Positions 13,201 to 25,500 of a DNA stretch of 64,000 nucleotides are shown here, one piece after another. Position numbers and translations under genes: made by a program. Each line of letters opens with the position of its first letter. Position 1 is the first letter of the stretch. The DNA is from Dama dama (lineage: Eukaryota > Chordata > Mammalia > Artiodactyla > Cervidae): assembly GCF_033118175.1 (NCBI RefSeq), contig NW_026870965.1, positions 2,666,001 to 2,730,000 of the forward strand. The letters run 5' to 3'. The notes under the pieces are model-generated. The model did no database searches, was not told the DNA's origin, and was given only the letters and a program-made list of their open reading frames with translations.

Positions 13201-15664
13201 GGAGCATGAAACGGTCTGAAAAATCGGAGGTGCATGAAGCGGTGTTGAAAAACATGAAGAGCCTGAAAAGGTGTGAGAAATATGAAGAGCTTCAAAAGGT
13301 GTTAAAAATATGAGTAGCATGAAACGGTCTGCAAAAAAGGAGGAGCATGAAGTGGTGTTGAAAAACATGAAGAGCTTGAAAAGGTGTGAAAAATATGAAA
13401 GCTTCAAAAGGTGTCGAAAATATGAGGAGCATGAAACGGTCTCAAAAATAGGAGGAGCATGAAACGGTGTTCAAAAACCTGAAGAGCCTGAAAAGGTGTG
13501 AAAAATATGAAGAGCTTCAAAATGTGTCAATAATATGACGAGCATGAAACCCTCTTAAAAATAGGAGGAGGATGAAGCTGTGTTCAAAAACAAGAAGAAC
13601 CTGAAAATTTGTGCAAAATATGAAGAGCTTCAAAAGGAGTGAAATACATGAGGAGCATGAAAAGGTGTTCAAAAACATGCAGAGACTTAAAAGGTGTGAA
13701 AAGTATGAAGAGCTTCAAAAAGTGCCAAAAATTCGATTAGCATGAAAGGGTCTGAAAAATAGGACGAGCCTGAAGAGTTGTTGAAAAACATGAAGAGCCT
13801 GAAAAAGTGTGAAAAATATGAAGAGCTTCAAAAATATGAAAATTATGAAGAGCTTCAAAAGGTGTGAAAAATATGAAGAGCTTCAAAATATGTCAAAAAT
13901 GAGATGAGCATGAAACGGTCTGAAAAATAGGAGGAGCATGAAGCGGTGTTCAAGAACATGAAGAGGCTGAAAAGGTGTGAAATATATGAAGAGCTTCAAA
14001 AGGTGTGAAAAATATGAGGAGCATGTAACGGTCTGAAAAATACGAGGAGCATGAAGTTGTGTTGAAAACCATAAAGAGCCTGAAAAGGTGTGAAATATAT
14101 GAAGAGCTTCAAAAGGTGTCAAAAATATGAGGAGCATGAAACGGTCTGAAAAATAGGAGGAGCATGAAGCGGTGTTCAAAAACATGAAGAGGCTGAAAAG
14201 GTGTGAAATATATGAAGAGCTTCAAAAGGTGTGAAAAATATGAGGAGCATGAAACGGTCTGAAAAATAGGAGGAGCCTGAACCGGGGTTCAAAAACATGA
14301 AGAGCCTGAAAAGGTGTGAAAAATATGAAGAGCTTCAAAAGGTGTGAAATACATGAGGAGCATGAAACGGTCTGAAAAATAGGAGGAGCATGAAGTGATG
14401 TTCAAAAACATGAAGAGCCTGAAAATGAGTGAGAAATATGAAAAGCTTCAAAAGGTGTCAAAAATATGAGGAGCATGAAACAGTCTGAAAAATAGGAGGA
14501 GCATGAAGCGGTGTTGAAAAACATGAAGAGACTGAAAATGTGTTAAAAATATGAAGAGCTTCAAAAGGTGTCAAAAATATGAGGAGCATGAAACATTCTG
14601 AAAAATAGGAGGAGCTTGAAGCGGTGTTGAAAAACATGAAGAGCCTGAAAAGGTGTGAAAAATATATAGAGCTTCAAAAGGTGTCAAAAATATGAGGAGC
14701 ATGAAACGGTCTGAAAAATAGGAGGAACATGAAGCGGTGTTGAAAAACATGAAGAGCCTGAAAACGTTTGAAAAATATGAAGCGCTTCAAAAGGTTTGAA
14801 AAATATGAAGAGCTTCAAAAGGTGTCAAAAAGGAGATCTGCATGAAACGGTCTGAAAAATAGGAGGAGCATGAAGTGGTGTTGAAAAAAATGAAGAGCCT
14901 GAAAAGGTGTGAAAAATATGAAGAGCTTCAAATGGTGTCAAAAATATGAGGAGCATTAAACGGTTTGAAAAATAAGACGAGCATGAAGCGGTGTTCAAAA
15001 ACATGAAGAGCCTGAAAAGGTGTGAAAATTATGAAGAGCTTCAAAATATGTCAAAAATATGATGAGCATGAAACCCTCTTAAAAATAGGAGGAGGACGAA
15101 GCGGTGTTCAAAAACATGAAGAGCCTGAAAAGGTGTGCAAAATATGAAGAGCTTCAAGAGGTGTGAAATATATGAGGAGCATGAAACGGTGTTCAACAAC
15201 ATGCAGAGACTGAAAAGGTGTGAAAAATATGAAGAGCTTCAAAAGATGTCAAAAATGAAATGAGCATGAAACGGTCTGAAAAATAGGAGGAGCATGAAGT
15301 GGTGTTGAAAATCATGAAGAGCCTGAAAAGGTGTGAAATATATGCAGAGCTTCAAAAGTTGTCAAAAATATGAGGAGAATGAAACCGTCTGAAAAATACG
15401 AGGAGCATGAAGTGCTGTTGAAAAACATGAAGAGCCTGAAAAGCTGTGAAAAATATGAAGAGCTTCAAAAGGTGTCAAATATATGAGGAGCATGATATGG
15501 TTTGAAAAATAGGATTAGCATGAAGCGGTGTTCAAAAACATGAAGAGCCTGAAAATATGTGAAAAATATGAAAGTCAAATGGTGTCAAAATTATGAGGAG
15601 CATGAAATGGTCTGAAAAATAGGAGGAGCATGAAGCGCTGTTGAAAATCATAAAGAGCCTGAAA
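10211..15664 (+). repeat. Diverged tract without a clear higher-order period
   Basis: Standard a-b-c-d units with scattered substitutions, and no gene or unique sequence. Two short relics of other families lie in it: 12421-12670 (P segment) and about 10680-10830, which resembles the start of the Q segments at 15665 and 18781 (AAAGATGTGAAAAACATG marker). The rest showed no long partner by eye. Confidence 0.75.
12421..12670 (+). repeat. P segment, copy 3 (fragment)
   Basis: Carries the P markers GAATGAAACTCTCTG and GATATGGTTTCAAAAATAGG in the same order and spacing as 4861-5250 and 5761-6145, about 7 kb away. It is more diverged than those two are from each other, for example CTTCAATATGTG for CTTCAAAATGTG. 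Confidence 0.8.
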
Positions 15665-17152
15665 AGTTGTGAAAAATATGAAGAGCTTCAAAAGATGTGA
15701 AAAACATGAAGAGCTTCAAAAGGTGTCAAAATGAGATGAGCAGGAAACGGTCTGAAAAATAGGAGGAGCATGAAGTCGTGTTGAAAAAAAGGAAAAGTCT
15801 GAAAAAGTGTGAAATATATGAAGAGCTTCAAAAGGTGTCAAAAATATGAGGAGAATGAAACGGTCTGAAAAATAGGTGGAGCATGAAGAGATGTTGAAAA
15901 ACATGAATAGTCTGAAAACGTGTGGAAAATATGAAGAGATTCATAAATGTGAAAATATGAAGAGCTTCAAAAGGTGTGAAAAATATGAAGAGCTTCAAAA
16001 TGTGTCAAAAAAGAGATGAGCATGAAAAGGTCTGAAACATAGGAGGAGCATGAAGCGGTGTTGAAAATCATGAAGAGCCTGAAAACGTGTGAAAAATATG
16101 AAGACCTTCAAAATTTGTCAAAAATATGAAGAGCTTCAAAAGGTGTTAAAATGAGATGAGCATGAAACGTTCTGAAAAATAGGAGGAGCATGAAGTGGTG
16201 TTGAAAAAATGAAGAGCCTGGAAAGGTGTGAAATATCTGAAGAGCTTCAAAATGTGTCAAAAATATGAGGAGCATGAGACAATCTGAAAAATAGGAGGAG
16301 CATGAAGCGGTGTTCAAAAATATGAAGAGCCTGAAAAGGTGTGAAATATATGAAGAGCTTCAAAAGGTTTCAAAAATATGAGGAGCATGAAGCGTTCTGA
16401 AAAATAGGAGGAACATGAAGCGGTGTTCAAAAACATGAAAAGCCTGAAAAGGTGTGAAAAATATGAAGAGCTTCAAAAGGTTTCAAAAATATGAGGAGCA
16501 TGAAACGTTCTGAAAAATAGGACGAGCATGAAGCAGTGATAAAAAAAATGAAGAGCCTGAAAAGGTGTGAATAATATGAAGAGTTTCTAAAGGTGTCAAA
16601 AATATGAGGAGCATCAATCGGTCTCAAAAATAGGAGGAGCATGAAGTGGTGTTGAAAAACATGAAGAGCCTGAAAATGAGTGAAAAATATGAAGAGCTTC
16701 AAAAAGTGTCAAAAATATGAGGAGCATGAAACGGTCTGAAAAAGAGGAAGAGCATGAAGAAGTGTTCAAAAACATGAAGAGCCTGAAAAGGTGTGAAAAA
16801 TATGAAGAGCTTCAAAAGTTTTCAAAAATATGAGGAGCATGATACGGTTTGAAAAATAGGAGGAGCATGAAGCGGTGTTGAAAAACATGAAGAGTGTGAA
16901 AACGTGTGAAAATATGAAGAGCTTCAAAAATATTAAAAATATGAAGAGCTTCAAAAGTTGTGAAAAATATGAAAAGATTAAAGAGGTGTCAAAAATGAGA
17001 TGAGCATGAAACGGTCTGAAAAATAGGAGGAGCATGAAGTGGTGTTGAAAATCATGAAGAGCCTGAAAAGGTGTGAACAATATGAAAAGATTCAAAAGGT
17101 GTCAAAATGAGATGAGCATGAAACGCTCTGAAAAATAGGAGCAGCATGAAGC
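15665..17152 (+). repeat. Q segment, copy 1
   Basis: Pairs with 18781-20382. The offset is 3,116 bp on the left and 3,230 bp on the right; the 114-bp change is one whole unit present only in the second copy. Shared markers are AAAGATGTGAAAAACATG near the start, GAAGACCTTCAAAATTTG, GCAGTGATAAAAAA and CTTCAAAAATATTAAAAAT. Confidence 0.85.
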
Positions 17153-17767
17153 GATGTTCAAAACATGAAGAGCCTGAAAAGTTGTGAAAAATATGAAAGG
17201 CTTCAAAAGGTGTGAAATATATGAGGAGCATGAAACGGTCTGAAAAATCGGAGGAGCATGAAGCGGTGTTGAAAAACATGAAGAGCCTGAAAATGTGTGA
17301 AAAATATGAAGAGCTTCAAAAGGTGTCAAAAATATGAGGAGCATGAAACGGTCTGAAATATATGAGTAGCATGAAGCGGTGTTGAAAAACATGAAGAGCC
17401 TGAAAAGGTGTGAAAAATATGAAGAGCTTCAAAAGGCGTGAAATACATGAGGAGCATAAAACTCTCTGAAACAGAGAAGGAGCATGAAGTGGTGTTCAAA
17501 AACATGAAGAGCCTGAAAAGGTGTGAAATATATGAAGAGCTTCAAAAGGTGTGAAAAATATGAGGAGCATGATATGGTTTGAAAAATAGGATTAGGATGA
17601 AGCGGTGTTCAAAAACATGAAGAGCCTGAAAAGTTGTGAAAAATATGAAAAGCTTCAAAAGGTGTCAAAAATGAGATGAGCATGAAACGGTCTGAAAAAT
17701 AGGATGTGCATGAAGCTGTGTTGAAAAACATGAAGAGCCTGAAAAGTTGTGAAAAATATGAAGAGCT

Positions 17768-18403
17768 TCAAAAGGTGTCAAAAATATGAGGAGCATGAAA
17801 CGGTCTGAAAAATAGGAGGAGCATGAAGTGGTGTTCAAAAAATGAAGAGCATGAAAAGGTGTGAAAAATATGAAGAGCTTCAAAATGTGTTAAAAATATG
17901 AGGAGCGTGAAACGGTCTGAAAAATTGGAGGAGCATGAAACGGTGTTCAAAAACATGAAGAACCTGAAAAGGTGTGAAAAATATGAAGAGCTTCAAAAGG
18001 TGTGAAAAATATGAAGAGCTTCAAAAGGTGTGAAAAATATGAAGAGCTTCAAAAGGTGTCAAAAATTAGATGAGCAAGAAAAGGTCTGAAAAATAGGAGG
18101 AGCATAAAGTGGTGTTGAAAATATGAAGAGCCTGAAAAGGTGTGAAATATAGGAAGAGATTCAAAAGGTGTGAAAAATATGAAGAGCCTCAAAAGGTGTC
18201 AAAAATATGAGGAGCATGAAAAGGTCTGAAAAATAGGAGGAGCATGAAAGGTGTTCAAAAACATGAAGTGCCTGAAAAGGTGTGAAAAATATGAAGAGCT
18301 TCAAAAACGTGAAAATATGAAGAGCTTCAAAAGGTGTCAAAAATATGAGGAGGATGAAACGGTCTGCAAAATCGGAGGAGCATGAAGCGTTGTTGAAAAA
18401 CAT
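17768..18403 (+). repeat. R segment, copy 2
   Basis: Distal partner of 6853-7460. Around 17976-18060 it has three consecutive a submonomers where copy 1 has two, which accounts exactly for the 28-bp change of register. It lies between the two Q segments. Confidence 0.82.
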
Positions 18404-18780
18404 GAAGAGCCTAAAAAGGTGTGAGAAATATGAAGAGCTTCAAAAGGTTTTAAAAATATGAGTAGCATGAAACGGTCTGCAAAAAAGGAGGAGCATGAAG
18501 TGGTGTTGAAAAAGTTGAAGACCCTGAAAAGGTGTTAAAAATATGAAAGCTTCAAAAGGTGTCACAATTATGAGGAGCATGAAACGGTCTGAAAAATAGG
18601 AGGAGCATGAAGCGCTGTTGAAAATCATAAAGAGCCTGAAAACGTGTGAAAAATATGAAGACCTTCAAAATTTGTCAAACATGTGAAGAGCTTCAAAAGG
18701 TGTTAAAATGAGATGAGCATGAAACGATCTGAAAAATAGGAGGAGCATGAAGTGGTGTTGAAAAAATGAAGAGCCTGGAA

Positions 18781-20382
18781 AGGTGTGAAAAATATGAAGA
18801 GCTTCAAAAGATGTGAAAAACATGAAGAGCTTCAAAAGGTGTCAAAATGAGATGAGCATGAAACGGTCTGAAAAATAGGAGGAGCATGAAGTCGTGTTGT
18901 AAAAAAGGAAAAGTCTGAAAAAGTGTGAAATATATGAAGAGCTTCAAAAGGTTTCAAAAATATGAGGAGAATGAAACGGTCTGAAAAATAGGAGGAGCAT
19001 GAAGCGATGTTGAAAAACATGAATTGTCTGAAAACGTGTGGAAAATATGAAGAGATTCATAAATGTGAAAAATATGAAGAGCCTGAAAAGGTGTGAAACA
19101 TATGAAGAGCTTCTAAAGGTGTCAAAAAAGAGATGAGCATGAAAAGGTCTGAAAAATAGGAGGAGCATGAAGCGGTGTTGAAAATCATGAAGAGCCTGAA
19201 AACGTGTGAAAAATATGAAGACCTTCAAAATTTGTCAAAAATATGAAGAGCTTCAAAAGATGTTAAAATGAGATGAGCATGAAACGATCTGAAAAATAGG
19301 AGGAGCATGAAGTGGTGTTGAATAAATGAAGAGCCTGGAAAGGTGTAAAATATCTGAAGAGTTTCAAAAGGTGTCAAAAATATGAGGAGCATGAAACGGT
19401 CGGCAAAATACGACGAGCATGAAGCGGTGTTGAAAAACATGAAGAGCCTGAAAAGGTGTGAAAAATATGAAGAGCTTCAAAAGGTGTCAAAAATATGAGG
19501 AGCATGAAACAATCTGAAAAATAGGAGGAGCATGAAGCGGTGTTCAAAAACATGAAGAGCCTGAAAAGGTGTGAAATATATGAAGAGCTTCAAAAGGTGT
19601 CAAAAATATGAGGAGCATGAAACGGTCTGAAAAATAGGAGGAACATGAAGCGGTGTTCAAAAACATGAAAAGCCTGAAAAGGTGTGAAAAATATGAAGAG
19701 CTTCAAAAGGTGTCAAAAATATGAGGAGCATGAAACGTTCTGAAAAATAGGACGAGCATGAAGCAGTGATAAAAAACATGAAGAACCTGAAAAGGTGTGA
19801 AAAATATGAAGAGTTTCTAAAGGTGTCAAAAATATGAGGAGCATCAAACGGTCTCAAAAATAGGAGGAGCATGAAGTGGTGTTGAAAAACATGAAGAGCC
19901 TGAAAATTAGTGAAAAATATGAAGAGCTTCAAAAAGTGTCAAAAATATGAGGAGCATGAAACGGTCTGAAAAAGAGGAAGAGCATGAAGAAGTGTTCAAA
20001 AACATGAAGAGCCTGAAAAGGTGTGAAAAATATGAAGAGCTTCAAAAGATTTCAAAAATATGAGGAGCATGATACAGTTTGAAAAATAGGAGGAGCATGA
20101 AGCGGTGTTGAAAAACATGAAGAGTGTCAAAACGTGTGAAAATATGAAGAGCTTCAAAAATATTAAAAATATGAAGATCTTCAAAAGTTGTGAAAAATAT
20201 GAAGAGATTAAAAAGGTGTCAAAAATGAGATGAGAATGAAACGGTCTGAAAAATAGGAGGAACATGAACCGGTGTTGAAAATCATGAAGAGCCTGAAAAG
20301 GTGTGAACAATATGAAAAGCTTCAAAAGGTGTCAAAATGAGATGAGCATGAAACGCTCTGAAAAATAGGAGCAGCATGAAGT
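18781..20382 (+). repeat. Q segment, copy 2, with one extra unit
   Basis: Matches 15665-17152. An additional 113-bp unit lies at about 19400-19512, marked by GTCGGCAAAATACGACGAGC, and has no counterpart in copy 1. Just upstream, 18639-18780 repeats material that also occurs at about 19200 and 16081 (GAAGACCTTCAAAATTTG), so this locality was rearranged more than once. Confidence 0.83.
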
Positions 20383-21179
20383 GGTGTTGAAAAAAATGAA
20401 AAGCCTGAAAAGGTGTGTAACATATGAAGAGCTTCAAAAGGTGTCAAAAATATGACGAGAATGAAACGGTCTGCAAAATAGGAGGAGCATGAAATAGTGT
20501 TCAAAAACATGAAGAGCCTGAAAAGGTGTGACAAATATGAAGAGCTTCAAAAGGTGTGAAATACATGAGGAGGATTAAACTGTCTGAAAAATAGGAGGAG
20601 CATGAAGCGGTGTTCAAAAACATGAAGAGCCTGGAAAGGTGTGAAAAACATGAAGAGCTCAATAGATGTCAAAAATATGAGGAGATCAAATGGTCTGAAA
20701 AATAGGAGGAGCATGAAGCCGTGTTCAAAAACATGAAGAGCCTGAAAAGGTGTGAAAAATATGAAGAGCTTCAAAAGGTGTCAAAAATATGAGGAGCATG
20801 AAACGGTCTGAAAAATAGCAGGAGCATGAAGCGGTGTTCAAAAACATGAAGAGCCTGAAAATGTGTGAAAAATATAAAGAGCTTCAAAAGATGTGAAAAA
20901 CATGAAGAGCCTAAAAAGGTGTGAAATACATGAAGAGTTTCTAAAGGTGTCAAAAATATGAGGAGCATGAAACTGTCTGAATAATAGAAGCAGCATGAAA
21001 CGGTGTTGAAAAACATGAAGAGCCTGAAAACGTGTGAAAAACATGAAGAGCCTGAAAAGGTGTGAAAAATATGAAGAGCTTCAAAATGTTTCAAAAATAT
21101 GAAGAGCATGAAACGGTCTGAAAAACAGGAGGATCATGAAGCGGTGTTCAAAAACATGAAGAGCCTGAAAAGGTGTGAA

Positions 21180-21760
21180 AAATATGAAGAGCTTCAAAAG
21201 GTGTCAAAAATATGAGGAGCATGAAACGGTCTGAAAATTGGAGGAGCATGAAACGGTGATCAGAAACATGAAGAGCCTGAAAAGGTGTGAAAAATATGAA
21301 GAGCTTCAAAAGGTGTGACATACATGAGGAGCATGAAACGGGCTGAAAAATAAGAGAAGCATGAAGTGCTGTGGAAAAATATGAAGAGCCTGAAAAGCTG
21401 TGAAAAATATGAAGAGCTTCAAAAGGTGTGAAATACAAGAGGAGCATGAAATGGGCTGAAAAATAGGAGAAGCATGAAGTGGTGTTTAAAAATATGAACA
21501 GCTTGAAAAGGTGTGAAAAATATGAAAAGCTTCAAAAGGTGTCAAAAATGAGATGAGCATGAAATGGTCTGAAAAATAGGAGGATCATGAAACGGTGTTG
21601 AAAAACATGAAGAGCCTGAAAAGATGTGAAAAATATGAAGAGCTTCAAAATGTGTCAAAAATATGAGGAGCATGAAACGTTCTGAAAAATAGGAGGAGCA
21701 TCAACCTGTGTTCAAAAACATGAAGAGCCTGAAAAGGTGTGAAAAATACGAAGAGCTTCA
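21180..21760 (+). repeat. S segment, copy 1
   Basis: Repeated at 30468-31048 with a constant offset of 9,288 bp. Markers are CTGAAAATTGGAGGAGC (21231), GGTGATCAGAAACATG, GTGTGACATACATGAGG and CATCAACCTGTGTTC (about 21700). This is probably the type of sequence that replaced part of the H2 copy. Confidence 0.88.
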
Positions 21761-22154
21761 AAACGTGTGAAATACATGAGGAGCATGAAACGGTCTGAAA
21801 AATAGGAGGAGCATGAAGCGGTGTTCAAAAACATGAAGAACCTGAAAAGGTGTGAAAAATATGAAGAGCTTCAAAAGGTGTGAAAAATATGAAGAGCTTC
21901 AAAAGATGTCAAAAATTAGATGAGCATGAAACGATCTGAAAAATAGGAGGAGCATGAATTGGTGTTGAAAAACATGAAGAGCCTGAAAAGGTGTGAAATA
22001 TATGAAGAGCTTCAAAAGTTGTGAAAAATATGAAGAGATTCAAAAGGTGTCAAAAATATGAGGAGCATTCAACGGTCTGAAAAATAGGAGGAGCATGAAA
22101 CGGTGTTCAAAAACATGAAGAGCCTGAAAAGGTGTGATAAATATGAAGAGCTTC

Positions 22155-22260
22155 AAAAGGTGTTAAATTCATGAGGAACATGAAACGGTCTGAAAAATAG
22201 GAGGAGAATAAAGCTGTGTTCAAAAACATGAAGAGCCTGAAAAGGTGTGGAAATATGAAG
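22155..22260 (+). repeat. L-family relic far from its family
   Basis: GTGTTAAATTCATGAGG, GAGAATAAAGCTGTG and GTGTGGAAATATG occur here in the order and spacing seen near 3877-3975 and 8428-8525, more than 13 kb away. Only about 100 bp is retained, just ahead of the homogenised block. Confidence 0.78.
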
Positions 22261-22540
22261 AGCTTCAAAAGGTGTCAAAAATATGAGGAGCATGAAACAG
22301 TCTGAAAAATGGGAGGAGCATGAAGCGGCGTGCAAAAACATGAAGAGCCTGAAAAGGTGTGAAAAATATGAAGAGCTTCAAAAGGTGGTAAAAATGAGAT
22401 GAACATGAAACGGTCTGAAAAATAGGCGGAGCATGAAGAGGTGTTGAAAAACATGAAGAGCCTGAAAAGTTGTGAAAAATATGAAGAGCTTCAAAAGGTG
22501 TAAAAAATATGAGGAGCATGAAACGGTCTGCAAAAAAAGT

Positions 22541-25500
22541 AGGAGCATGAAGTGATGTTGAAAAACTTGACGAGCATGAAAAGGTGTGAAAAATATGAAG
22601 AGGTTCAAAGTTGTGAAATACATGAGGATCATGAAACGGTTTGAAAAATTGGAGGAGCATGAAGCAGAGTTCGAAAACATGAAGAGCCTGAAAAGGTTTG
22701 AAAAATATGAAGAGCTCAAAAAGTGTCAAAAATATGAGGAACATGAAACGATCTGAAAAATAGGAGGAGCATGAAGCGGTGTTGAAAAACATGAAGAGCC
22801 TGAAAACGTGTGAAAAATATGAAGAGCTTCAAAAGATGTGAAAAATATGAAGAGCTTCCAAAGGTGTCAAAAATGAGATGAGCATGAAACGGTCTGAAAA
22901 ATATGAGGAGCATGAAGTCGTCGTGAAAATCATGAAGTGCCTGAAAAGGTGTGAAATATATGAAGAGCTTCAAAAGTTGTGAAAAAATGAGGAGGTTCAA
23001 AAGGTGTCAAAAATATGAGGAGCATGAAACGGTCTGAAAAATAGGAGGAGCATGAAACGGTGTTCAAAAACATGAAGAGCCTGAAAAGGTGTGAAAAATA
23101 TGAAGAGCTTGAAAAGGTGTGAAATACATGAGGAGCCTGAAGCGGTCTGAAAAATAGGAGGAGCATGAAACGGTGTTGAAAAACATGAAGAGCCTGAAAA
23201 GGTGTGAAAAATAGGAAGAGCTTCACAAGGTGTCTAATATATGAGGAGCATGAAACGGTCTGAAAAATACGAGGAGCATGAAGTGGTCGTGAAAATCATG
23301 AAGTGCCTGAGAAGGTGTGAAATATATGAAGAGCTTCAAAAGATGTGAAAAAATGAGGAGGTTCAAAAGGTGTGAAAAATATGAGGAACATGAAACGGTC
23401 TGAAAAATAGGAGGAGCATGAAACCGTCTGAAAAATAGGAGCAGCATGAAACAGTGTTGAAAGACATGAAGAGCTTCAAAAGTGTCAAAAATATGAGGAG
23501 CATGAAACGGTCTGAAAAATAAGAGGATCATGAAACGGTCTGAAAAATAGGAGCAGCATGAAACCGTGTTGAAAGACATGAAGAGCTTCAAAAGGTGTCA
23601 AAATATGAGGAGAATGAAACGGTTTGAAAAATAGGAGTAGCATTAAACGGTCTGAAAAATAGAGGCGGCATGGAATGGTGTGGAAAAACATGAAGAGCTT
23701 CAAAAGTTGTGAAAAAATGAGGAGGTTCAAAAGGTGTCAAAAATATGAGGAGCATGAAACGGTCTGTAAAATAGGAGGGGCTTGAAACGGTGTTCCAAAA
23801 CATGAAGAGCCTGAAAAGATGTGAAAAATATGAACAGCTTCAAAAGCTGTGAAAAATATGAGGAGCATGAAACAGTTTGAAAAATAGGAGAAGCAAGAAA
23901 CAGTGTTGAAAAAATGAAGAGCATGACAAGTGTGAAAAATATAAAGAGCATTAAAAGGTGTCAAAAATATGAGGAGCATGAAATGGTCTGAAAAAAAGGA
24001 GGAGCATGAAGCGGTGTTGAAAACATGAAAAGCCTGAAAATGTGTGAAAAATATGAAGAGCTTCCAAAGGTGTGAAAAATATGAATAGCTTCGAAATGTG
24101 TCAATAATGAGAGGAGCATGAAACGGTGTGAAAAATAGGAGGAGCATGAAGCGGTGTGCAAAAACATGAAGAGCCTGAAAAGGTGTGAAAAATATGAAGA
24201 GCTTCAAAAGGTGTTAAAAATATGAGGAGCATGAAACGGTCTGAAAAATAGGAGGAGCATGAAACGGTGTTGAAAACATGAAGAGCCTGAAAAGGTGTGA
24301 AAAATATGAAGAGCTTCAAAAGATGTCAAAAATATGAGGAGCATGAAGCGGTCCGACAAATAGGATGAGCATGAAGCGGTGTTGAAAACATTAAGAGCCT
24401 GAAGAGTTGGGAAATATATAAAGAGCTTGAAAAGGTGTCAAAAATAGTGGGAGCATGAAACGGTGTGAAAAATAGGAGAAGCATGAAGTGCTGTTGAGAG
24501 ACCTGAAGAGAATGAAAAGGTGTGAAAAATATGAAGAGCTACAAAAGATGTGAAATATATGAGGAGCATGAAATGATCTGAAAAATAGGAGGAGCATGAA
24601 ACGGTGTTGAAAAACATGAAGAGCTTGAAAACGTGTGAAAATTATGAAGACCTTCAAAATGTGTCAAAAAAAAGGAGGAGCATGAAATGGTGTTCAAAAA
24701 CATGAAGAGCCTGAAAAGGTGTGAAAAATATTAAGATCTTCAAAAGGTGTCAAAAATATGAGGAGCATGAAACGGTCTGAAAAATAGGAGGAACATGAAG
24801 CATGGTTGAAAAACATGAAGAGCCTGAAAAGGTGTGAAAAATATGAAGAGCTTCAAAAGGTGTCAAAAATATGAGGAGCATGAAACGGTCTGAAAAATCA
24901 GAGGAGCATGAAGCGGTGTTGAAAAACATGAAGAGCCTGAAAAGGTGTGAAAAATATGAAGAGCTTCAAAAGGTGTGAAAAATATGAAGAGCTTCAAAAG
25001 GGGTCAAATATTGGATGATCAAGAAAAGTTCTGAAAAATAGGAGGAGCATGAAATGTTGTTGAAAAAATGAAGAGCCTGAAAAGGAGTGAAATATATGAA
25101 GAGCTTCAAAAGGTGTGAAAAATATGAAGAGCTTCAAAAGGTGTCAAAAATGAGATGATAATGAAGCGGTCTGAAAAACTGGAGGAGCATGAAGCGCTGT
25201 TGAAAACCATGAAGAGGCTGAAAAGGTGTGAAAAATATGAAGAGCTTCAAAAGGTGTGAAAAATATGAAGAGCTTCAAAAGGAGACAAACATATAAGGAG
25301 CATGAAACGGTCTGAAAAATAGGAGGAGCATGAAACGGTGTTGAAAAACATGAAGAGCCTGAAAACGTGTGAAAAATATGAAGAGTTTCAAAAGATGTGA
25401 AAAATAAGAAGAGCTTCAAAAGGTGTCAAAAATGATGTGAGCATGAAACGGTCTGAAAAATAGGAGGAGCATGAAGTGGGGTTGGAAAAAATGAAGAGCC

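Larger units (their letters stand above)
20383..22379 (+). repeat. Transitional tract with fragments of other families
   Basis: Standard units leading into the homogenised block. It contains the S segment (21180-21760), which has a second copy inside H2, and a short L-family relic (22155-22260). The rest shows only monomer-level similarity. No gene is visible. Confidence 0.75.
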
